Of a stretch of 13,678 nt of DNA, positions 8,031 to 13,678 are shown piece after piece (within the stretch, counting starts at the first letter, position 1; each line of letters opens with the position of its first letter). Under the pieces are notes generated by a model that was not told the origin of the DNA, searched no databases, and saw only the letters and a list, made by a program, of their open reading frames with translations. The stretch comes from CAG-791 sp002394525 (GTDB lineage: Bacteria; Bacillota; Clostridia; Lachnospirales; Lachnospiraceae): the NCBI GenBank assembly GCA_946536955.1, contig CAMNFJ010000076.1, positions 1 to 13,678 of the forward strand, in the 5' to 3' direction. The translations under genes were made by a program, and so were the position numbers.

Positions 8031-9470
8031 TTGAGTAATCAGAATTTTGTAAATCAGAACCATCCAGCCAAGAAGATGAGGGAGGTCAGCCTTCCCCGCC
8101 TTCTGCTCCTGACCCTGCGCCGCTGGCGGATCATGCTGGCAGCCGGGCTGATCCTGGCCCTGCTCCTGTCAGGGATGAAGGTCCTGCGGGAATACCGCAA
8201 CCGGTCCGTCTCCAATGTGGCCCACGAGGAATATCTGGCGGCCATGGAGATCTACACCGCTTCGGTCGAGGCCTACACCAATGCCATCGAGAGGTTCCAG
8301 ACCAAGATCGATGCCAAGCAGAAGTATTTCAATGAATCTCTTCTGATGCAGGTCGATCCCCACAATGAATGTGTCGCGACCGCCACCCTGATCGGGCGCG
8401 TGCCCGGCTCTGAGAGCACCGATAACGCGGACAGCGGGGCCGGCAATGCCTCCATTGTCAACGCCAGCAATGTCGTCCAGGCCTACACCGACTATATCGA
8501 GAGCGGGATCCCCTACGACAAGATCGCCAAGGAGTACGGGGTGCCGGAGCAGAGCATCCGCGAGCTGGTCGTCGTGACCTCTGACGAATACCGTTTCAGC
8601 AATGTCTTTAAGGTCCAGGCCCGCAGCATGGATCTGGAAATGTCCAAAAAGATCATCGACCATATTCTGGAGGAGATCGAAAAGAACAAGGACTCCTTCC
8701 GGGGAACGCTGGGCCGCTATGAGGTCGGCCTTGTGAACCGGAGCGAGGAGGTCGCCGTAGATACGGACCTTTTGCAGCAGCAGACCGAGCTTCAGAACTC
8801 CATCGCGACCCTGCAGAAGAACCTGCAGACCTCCCAGACCAGCCTCAAGGAACTCATCAAGCCCAGTGAGGCGACCGGGGCCAGCATCAAGGACATCATC
8901 AAGCACGGGATCAAGTACGGCGTGGTCGGCTTTGCCGGCGGCATTTTCCTCATGGTCCTCTTTTTTGCCATCCGCATCCTGATGAAGGGGCAGATCCTCT
9001 CCGATGATGAGCTCAATGTATCCTACGGCATCAGAAACCTGATCACCTTCCCTGCCGGAAACAGGGACAGGAAAAAGCGCTTCTTTGTCGACCGCTTTGT
9101 GGACCGGCTGGTCAGCGACGCGCCCGATATGACCACCTCCGCCGCCTATGATGTGCTGGCTGCCAGAGTGGAGAACCTGGCCGCGGCCAACGGCATGACG
9201 AAGGTCATTCTGACCGGCACGCCCGGACATGCCAGGCTGATCTCCTTTGTCAATACCCTCAACAAACACGCGGAGAAGGAAAACAGCCCCGTGTCCTACG
9301 AAGCCGCTTCGGATCTGGACAAAAACGCGGCTGCCATCCGCCGTCTGCAGCAGGCGGACGCCTGTATCATCGTCGAGGAGGTCGGAGAGTCCTCCTTCCG
9401 TGACGCGGCGGAAGTGATCGAGATGGCCCTTGCCTCCGGCAAGCCTGTTCTGGGAACGGTCTATCTGTAA
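8031..9470 (+). CDS. Wzz/CapA-like chain-length protein with degenerate kinase-like domain
   Basis: A polysaccharide co-polymerase thought to set glycan chain length at the membrane. From the TTG start it has 479 residues: a basic N-terminus, transmembrane helix 1 at about 33-50, an extracytoplasmic middle rich in predicted helix and coiled-coil (for example the Gln-rich stretch near LLQQQTELQNSIATLQKNLQ), transmembrane helix 2 at about 296-318, then about 150 cytoplasmic residues. That tail resembles the P-loop fold of BY-kinases (CpsD/YwqD): VILTGTPGHA at 392-401 sits where Walker A should be but lacks the GKS/T residues, and ADACIIVEEVGE from 442 resembles the Walker B-prime strand before a final GKPVLGTVYL. 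No C-terminal tyrosine cluster is present, so kinase activity is unlikely. It has its own promoter, long leader and terminator, apart from the genes upstream. Confidence 0.86.
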   Translation: MSNQNFVNQNHPAKKMREVSLPRLLLLTLRRWRIMLAAGLILALLLSGMKVLREYRNRSVSNVAHEEYLAAMEIYTASVEAYTNAIERFQTKIDAKQKYFNESLLMQVDPHNECVATATLIGRVPGSESTDNADSGAGNASIVNASNVVQAYTDYIESGIPYDKIAKEYGVPEQSIRELVVVTSDEYRFSNVFKVQARSMDLEMSKKIIDHILEEIEKNKDSFRGTLGRYEVGLVNRSEEVAVDTDLLQQQTELQNSIATLQKNLQTSQTSLKELIKPSEATGASIKDIIKHGIKYGVVGFAGGIFLMVLFFAIRILMKGQILSDDELNVSYGIRNLITFPAGNRDRKKRFFVDRFVDRLVSDAPDMTTSAAYDVLAARVENLAAANGMTKVILTGTPGHARLISFVNTLNKHAEKENSPVSYEAASDLDKNAAAIRRLQQADACIIVEEVGESSFRDAAEVIEMALASGKPVLGTVYL

Positions 9471-9480
9471 TGCTATGTGT

Positions 9481-9518
9481 GACAGCGTCTGTCCGGCGGG
9501 GACAGGCGCTGTTTCTTT
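9481..9518 (+). terminator. Intrinsic terminator after the chain-length gene
   Basis: ACAGCGTCTGTCC (9482-9494) pairs over 13 positions, one of them a G-U, with 9500-9512 around a 5-nt loop, and is followed by TTTCTTT. It begins 11 nt after the stop codon. Confidence 0.88.
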
Positions 9519-9694
9519 GCCGGCTCCCCGTGCGGGCGTACTGCGCGGGCGCGGCAGGGATCCGGTGCGGAAGACTGCTTCCGGAGCCCGGAGCCCGGGG
9601 ATGGGTTCAATGGGTCCCGGACCGGACAAGGTTTCCGAAGGAACATGCAAAAAGGAGGGCAGGCACAGGGGTGTCTGCCGGAAATGCCTGAAAG
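9519..9694 (+). other. GC-rich leader before the CotH gene, with hairpin
   Basis: This gap holds no convincing gene. CGGAAG (9568-9573) pairs with CTTCCG (9578-9583) around ACTG, a stem core also seen before the GT4 gene at 2465-2478. A strong GGAGGG (9654-9659) lies about 36 nt before the CotH start and serves no long frame; a 17-codon reading frame from ATG 9645, ending in the overlapping TGA at 9696-9698, could in principle couple translation. No clear promoter was found. Confidence 0.35.
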
Positions 9695-11344
9695 ATGAAA
9701 AAGATTTTGATACTGGCCGTCCTTCTGATGGCCGCTGCCGGGATCGCCGCCCTTGCGGCCGCCCCCGACAGGGGGATCCGCCCCACAGCGGCCGGCGGAT
9801 CCGCGGAAAAGACCCGGGATCATATCCTGGAGGAAGAGGTCTTTGACTTAAAAAAGAAGGGGAGAGACCAGGCTGATTTCAACCCCGGGGGAGTCCTCTG
9901 GCAGGGCGGGGAGGCGGCTTGCGACCTCTCCTCCTCGACCATCTATATTCCCTGCAGTCCCGATACGGACGCGGAGTGGGACCGGGTCCTGGCCGGCCTC
10001 GTCCCCGCGGCCGAAGACACCCGGCTCTGGTTCTGCCGCGACCGGAAGATGGAGGACATGGCCGGCGCGGTCAGGGAGGGTCACGCCTTCCGGGCCCTGC
10101 TTGAAAATGATGAATCCGCAGTGGAATTCTCCGTCGTGCTGACCGGCCTGCCGGCCCTGTGCCTGCACAAGACAGACCGGGCGGAAATCGTCCGCAAGGA
10201 AAACCATGAGGGGAGACTGACCCTTGTGACTCCTTACGGGGCGGAGGGACAAAAGGCGGCCGCGGATCTGAACTGCCTCTTTCATGTGAGGGGGAATATC
10301 TCGGCGACCCTTTTTAAAAAGCCCTACAAGATCACCCTGCGGGACAGGAGAGGGCAGAATCTCAAGGCCGGCCTCCTGGACCTGCGCGAGGACGACGACT
10401 GGATCCTCAATCCCCTCTACACGGACGAGACCAGGGTCAGGGAGATGACGGCCTACAGTCTCTGGGACAGGACCCAGGCCCTGGCACAGACGCCCCAGGC
10501 CTCCTCCCGCATGCGCTACATCGAGCTCTTTCTCGATGACACCTATATGGGCCTCTATGGCCTGATGGAACCGGTCGACAGAAAGCAGCTGGCCCTGGAG
10601 GAGGGCGATCTCCTCTACAAGATTGACCGCTGGGACAGGGAGTATCCCTACTATGACCTCTACGAAGAAAAGGAGGATAAGGGGGAGACGGAAATCTATA
10701 ATGACGGGGGCTTTCCCTGCGTCGAGATCCGCTGGCCCAATGCCTGGGACCGGACGGCTACCTGGAAGCCCATGCAGGCCTTTCACCGCTTCTGCTTCCA
10801 TGACCCGGATCCGGACCTTCTGGAGGAGGCCGGGCTGAAGACGGAGCCGGACAATATCGCCAGCTTCAGCCTCTACTGCGCCCTGACCCACGCCATGGAC
10901 AATACCTGGAAAAACAGCTTCGTGATCGCCAGGAAAAAGAGCGGGGGCTATGACCTCTACAGGACGATCTGGGATCTCAACTATGTCTTCGGCGATGTCT
11001 TTGTCTACGCGCCCGAAAAGGGCTATACGGTCTTTGACCCCGAAACGGCGGGGGACTATACCCCTGAAGAGGACAGCACCTTTGACTTTGAGGCCTTTCT
11101 GCAGGCGGACCCCGGCATGAAGGAGGTCCTTTCAGAGATCTGGAAGCGGTGGAGGAAGAAGGGGATCGACGCGGACCTGGTCTGCGGCATGGCCCGCGAA
11201 AACCTGGCCCTGCTCGAGGAGACCGGCGCGGTCTCCAGGGAGATGGCCATGTGGCCCCAGGACCGGTCCTGTGACGAAGCCGTCACCCGGATGGAAGAGT
11301 GGATCCGCCGCCGGTTCGAGTATCTGGATGACCTGCTGGATTGA
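9695..11344 (+). CDS. Secreted CotH-family protein kinase
   Basis: CotH proteins have an atypical, Fam20C-like kinase fold; Bacillus CotH phosphorylates spore-coat proteins. The 549-residue product starts with a clear signal peptide, MKKILILAVLLMAAAGIAAL followed by AAAP, implying export or membrane anchoring. Family motifs appear in order: FHVRGNISATLFKKPYKITL (R199, G200, N201 in place of the usual RGNST), DDDWILNPLYTDETRVREM, YIELFLDDTYMGLYGLMEPV (ending near 292), LLYKID, MDNTWKNSFV (D402) and TIWDLNYVFGD (D427). In the last motif many relatives have a second Asp where this protein has N429, so metal binding may be altered. Its immediate ribosome binding site is weak. Placement beside a Wzx/Wzy cluster suggests a surface substrate, which is inference; the true substrate is unknown. 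Confidence 0.88.
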   Translation: MKKILILAVLLMAAAGIAALAAAPDRGIRPTAAGGSAEKTRDHILEEEVFDLKKKGRDQADFNPGGVLWQGGEAACDLSSSTIYIPCSPDTDAEWDRVLAGLVPAAEDTRLWFCRDRKMEDMAGAVREGHAFRALLENDESAVEFSVVLTGLPALCLHKTDRAEIVRKENHEGRLTLVTPYGAEGQKAAADLNCLFHVRGNISATLFKKPYKITLRDRRGQNLKAGLLDLREDDDWILNPLYTDETRVREMTAYSLWDRTQALAQTPQASSRMRYIELFLDDTYMGLYGLMEPVDRKQLALEEGDLLYKIDRWDREYPYYDLYEEKEDKGETEIYNDGGFPCVEIRWPNAWDRTATWKPMQAFHRFCFHDPDPDLLEEAGLKTEPDNIASFSLYCALTHAMDNTWKNSFVIARKKSGGYDLYRTIWDLNYVFGDVFVYAPEKGYTVFDPETAGDYTPEEDSTFDFEAFLQADPGMKEVLSEIWKRWRKKGIDADLVCGMARENLALLEETGAVSREMAMWPQDRSCDEAVTRMEEWIRRRFEYLDDLLD

Positions 11345-11494
11345 TGCCGGATCAGAACCGGGCCGGCCTGATCAGCGGGTACCTCTGTCCAAACGGATCG
11401 GAAGGTGCGCGTCTTTGGCCGGCGATGGATTTTTCTGATTTTTTTTGATTATGCTGTATGCGAAAAGAAACAATTTTTGTGCACATCTGGTGAT
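11345..11494 (+). other. Gene-free stretch after the CotH gene
   Basis: I see no gene here. GATCAG (11350-11355) pairs with CTGATC (11368-11373) around 12 nt, just after the stop, but no T-tract follows closely; T-rich runs (for example eight T's near 11441-11448) occur about 70 nt later without a good stem before them. The composition turns sharply AT-rich from about 11430. Confidence 0.4.
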
Positions 11495-11530
11495 TTCCCA
11501 CAAGCAGGAAAACAAAATATAGATTATAAT
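11495..11530 (+). promoter_or_regulatory. Probable promoter region of the rnf operon
   Basis: An AT-rich island contains a perfect TATAAT at 11525-11530, with no good -35 at standard spacing, and an alternative pair TTCCCA (11495-11500) and TATAGA (11518-11523) 17 bp apart. The exact start is uncertain, but this is the only promoter-like stretch ahead of rnfC, giving a leader of about 165 nt. Confidence 0.55.
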
Positions 11531-11539
11531 ATAGAGTGT

Positions 11540-11700
11540 TGTGCTTTATCCGGACTGGTCTGCTTCATGGCGGCCGCGCTCCTGCCGGCCCGTCGGACTT
11601 CCGGATCAGAGACAGGAACGATCTGCCCGGAGGCTCCACTGTGGGGGTGTGGGTGCCGGGGCAGTGTTCATAGGTTACATTTGAGGAAAGGGAGGAGCTA
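11540..11700 (+). promoter_or_regulatory. Foldable 5' leader of rnfC
   Basis: ATCCGGA (11548-11554) is complementary to TCCGGAT (11600-11606). Further on, CTGCCCGG (11623-11630) pairs with 11656-11664 with one bulged G, enclosing CCAC (11636-11639) with GTGG (11649-11652). The leader ends in a strong GGAGGAG (11691-11697) 7 nt before the rnfC ATG. I do not recognise a known riboswitch, and a 98-codon frame crossing the region (11405-11701) looks like chance. Confidence 0.35.
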
Positions 11701-11704
11701 ACAT

Positions 11705-13030
11705 ATGTTTTTCAAATCAAGGCATTTGAACAGCATTAACGCCGGCCACCACAAACACACGGCCGGTTGTGCGACAGAGGTCATGCCGGTTCCTGCTTCC
11801 GTCAGGATCTCCATGTCGCAAAACATTGGTGCGCCCTGTCAGCCCCTTGTCAAAAAGGGTGACATGGTCCTCGTTGGCCAGAAGATCGGTGATACGGATG
11901 CATTCCTGCACGTACCGGTACATTCCAGCGTTTCCGGCAAGGTGACCGGGATCGAACAGCAGAGGAATGCCATGGGCGGCATGGATACACTGGTCGTCAT
12001 CGAAGCGGACGGACAGCAGACCATGGATCCGGAGATCAAGCCTCCGGTGGTCACTAATCACAAGGAGTTTGTCGAGGCGGTCAAGCAGAGCGGTCTGGTA
12101 GGTCTGGGCGGCGCGTCATTCCCGACCTGGCTGAAATTCAATCCCAGGGATATGGATGGCGTCAAGGTCCTGATCATCAACGGCGCGGAGTGTGAGCCTT
12201 TTATCACGTCCGACCACAGGACCATGCTGGAGGATGCCCAGAACGTGATCGACGGCGCTCTCGCCGTCATGAAGTATCTCGAGATCGAGAAGTGCTACAT
12301 CGGTATCGAGGACAACAAACAGGATGCAATCGACAACTTCAACATGATGTTCGCGGAGCAGGGGATCGAGAACCAGATGGAGACATTCCCTCTCAAGGCC
12401 AGCTACCCCAAGGGCGCTGAGCGTGTCCTGATCTACGAAGTGACCGGCAAGACCTGCGATGCCGGTGTGCTTCCCGCAGATCTGGGCTGCATCGTTTCCA
12501 ACGTCACATCCATCGCATTCCTTGGCCAGTATCTGAAGGACGGCATTCCGCTTATCAAAAAGCGCATGACCGTTGACGGCGACGCTGTTGCCGAGCCCAA
12601 GAACATCGTTGCTCCGATCGGAACAGAAATCCGTGACGTCATCGAGTTCTGCGGCGGCTACCGCAAGCCCCCCAAGAAGATCCTGATGGGCGGCCCCATG
12701 ATGGGACGCGCGGTCTTCTCCGACAGGATGCCGATCGTCAAGAACAACAATGCGATCCTCGCGTTTTCCAGGGAACAGGCCTGGATTCCCGAGGAGACAG
12801 CCTGCATCAACTGCGGCAGATGCCATCAGGCATGTCCGTTCGGCCTGCTGCCCACCGGCTTCGCGGATGCCTATGAAGCCGGCGACGTAGAGCGTCTCAA
12901 TGACCTGAAGGTCATGCAGTGCATGGAGTGCGGCAGCTGCTCATTCGTCTGCCCCGCGCACCGTCCGCTGGCCTTTATGAACAAGCTGGGCAAGGCAATG
13001 GTAAGGGAGGCGAGCACCAATGGCAAGTAA
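11705..13030 (+). CDS. rnfC: Rnf electron transport complex subunit RnfC
   Basis: RnfC is the peripheral NADH-binding, iron-sulfur subunit of the Rnf complex, which couples electron flow between ferredoxin and NAD+ to Na+ or H+ transport across the membrane. The 441-residue protein shows the typical N-terminal biotinyl-lipoyl-like part (residues about 20-85, including VKKGDMVLVGQKIGD and VHSSVSGKVTGI), a flavin/NADH-binding core (GLVGLGGASFPTWLKF, then INGAECEPFITSDHR), and two [4Fe-4S] motifs: C367-x2-C370-x2-C373-x3-C377-P and C406-x2-C409-x2-C412-x3-C416-P. The start follows an excellent GGAGGAG. Its frame overlaps rnfD by 11 nt, as expected for the rnfCDGEAB order. Codon choice looks more mixed than in the glycan genes upstream. 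Confidence 0.97.
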   Translation: MFFKSRHLNSINAGHHKHTAGCATEVMPVPASVRISMSQNIGAPCQPLVKKGDMVLVGQKIGDTDAFLHVPVHSSVSGKVTGIEQQRNAMGGMDTLVVIEADGQQTMDPEIKPPVVTNHKEFVEAVKQSGLVGLGGASFPTWLKFNPRDMDGVKVLIINGAECEPFITSDHRTMLEDAQNVIDGALAVMKYLEIEKCYIGIEDNKQDAIDNFNMMFAEQGIENQMETFPLKASYPKGAERVLIYEVTGKTCDAGVLPADLGCIVSNVTSIAFLGQYLKDGIPLIKKRMTVDGDAVAEPKNIVAPIGTEIRDVIEFCGGYRKPPKKILMGGPMMGRAVFSDRMPIVKNNNAILAFSREQAWIPEETACINCGRCHQACPFGLLPTGFADAYEAGDVERLNDLKVMQCMECGSCSFVCPAHRPLAFMNKLGKAMVREASTNGK

Positions 13031-13678
13031 TACGAATTATTATGATAATCTGACCGTATCCTCCTCGCCGCATCTGGTGACGAGCCTGGATACAAGAAAG
13101 ACCATGCTCTTTGTCGTAGGTGCCCTCTGCCCTGCGGCCATCATGAGTATCGTCTACTTCGGGATCCCCGCCCTTGTGATGATCGCGGTCTGCATGCTTT
13201 CGAGCGCGTTCTTTGAGTGGGGATATGAAAAGCTGCTGAACAAGCCCAACACCGTTCGCGACGGATCCGCCCTGGTCACAGGCATGATCCTGGCCCTGAA
13301 CCTGCCCGCGAACCTGACCCACCTCAGCGACATCGAGTATCCCATCTTCATGCCGATCCTGATCTGCATCATCGGCAGCTTTGTCGCCATCGTGGTCGTC
13401 AAGCAGCTCTTCGGCGGCATGGGAAGGAACTTCGCGAACCCGGCGATCGTCGGCCGTATCACCCTGTTCCTGTCCTTCACCTCCTACATGTCCACCTGGC
13501 CTCTGACCAACTTCCAGAAGGCCGGCGTTGACGCCGTCACCGGCGCTACCCCTCTGGGCTATCTGGCTGACGGAAGCCTTGAAGGCGCTCCCGCCCTCAA
13601 GGACATGTTCCTTGGCAACATCGGCGGCGCCATGGGTGAGACCTGTGTCATCGCGATCCTGATCGGCGCGATCTTCCT
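13020..13678 (+). CDS. rnfD: Rnf complex membrane subunit RnfD (5' part, cut by window edge)
   Basis: RnfD is an integral membrane subunit with covalently bound FMN that passes electrons through the Rnf complex. The frame opens at ATG 13020, inside the last codons of rnfC, with AGGGAGG (13004-13010) 9 nt upstream, and stays open to the right edge (about 219 codons, no stop reached). The N-terminus NLTVSSSPHLVTSLDTRKTM is typical of the subunit, and several hydrophobic helices follow. FFEWGYEKLLNKPNTVRDGS and GGMGRNFANPAIVGR match family blocks. The flavinylation motif D-x2-T-G-A-T appears as DAVTGATPL with D171 and the acceptor Thr predicted at T177. The remaining third or so of the protein lies beyond the window. 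Confidence 0.95.
   Translation, partial: MASNTNYYDNLTVSSSPHLVTSLDTRKTMLFVVGALCPAAIMSIVYFGIPALVMIAVCMLSSAFFEWGYEKLLNKPNTVRDGSALVTGMILALNLPANLTHLSDIEYPIFMPILICIIGSFVAIVVVKQLFGGMGRNFANPAIVGRITLFLSFTSYMSTWPLTNFQKAGVDAVTGATPLGYLADGSLEGAPALKDMFLGNIGGAMGETCVIAILIGAIF

Noticed and set aside
9430..9846. 138-codon frame spanning the terminator and the start of the CotH gene.
   Set aside because: It overlaps a real gene end, a strong terminator hairpin and the signal-peptide coding region of the CotH gene, in another frame.
11405..11701. 98-codon frame between the CotH gene and rnfC.
   Set aside because: It crosses the AT-rich promoter region and leader, has no ribosome binding site and an unconvincing protein sequence, and ends 3 nt before rnfC by chance.

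Overview
The window is GC-rich (roughly 60% by eye) with every supported gene on the + strand. Low-GC-phylum style ribosome binding sites (GGAGG at 6-9 nt), two TTG starts, a sigma-A type promoter with a perfect TATAAT, an rnf operon and a LicD / CotH / Wzx-Wzy gene set suggest an anaerobic clostridial bacterium, perhaps a GC-rich member of the Lachnospiraceae. That assignment is inference from gene content; no rRNA or other marker is present.

Layout. 97-1170 is queA (queuosine tRNA modification). 1218-7753 is a run of four surface-polysaccharide genes: a GT2 glycosyltransferase, a GT4 glycosyltransferase, a LicD-family phosphotransferase, and a single 1019-residue membrane protein that joins a Wzy-like polymerase half to a Wzx-like flippase half through a low-complexity linker of about 134 residues. 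At 7782-7810 a new promoter starts a separate unit. It has a long 5' leader with three consecutive perfect 10-bp hairpins, a Wzz/CapA-like chain-length protein (TTG start at 8031) carrying a C-terminal P-loop-kinase-like domain without its P-loop, and a strong intrinsic terminator at 9481-9518. 9695-11344 encodes a secreted CotH-family kinase. After a 360-nt gap with an AT-rich promoter region and a foldable leader come rnfC (11705-13030) and the 5' part of rnfD (13020 to the right edge), which begin an Rnf ferredoxin:NAD+ oxidoreductase operon unrelated to the glycan genes.

How the genes work together (inference from families). The two glycosyltransferases extend an undecaprenyl-linked repeat unit, LicD adds a phospho-substituent, the Wzx half flips the unit, the Wzy half polymerises it, the Wzz-like protein sets chain length, and CotH may phosphorylate a protein or glycan outside the membrane. 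The initiating phosphoglycosyltransferase, a catalytically complete BY-kinase and its phosphatase are not in this window.

The most unusual points are the Wzy-Wzx fusion with a slip-prone A7 tract in its linker, the three-hairpin leader of the chain-length gene, and two cases where the 3' end of a glycosyltransferase gene, stop codon included, is repeated in degenerate form just downstream of the gene. Functions are read from recognisable motifs only; no database search was possible.
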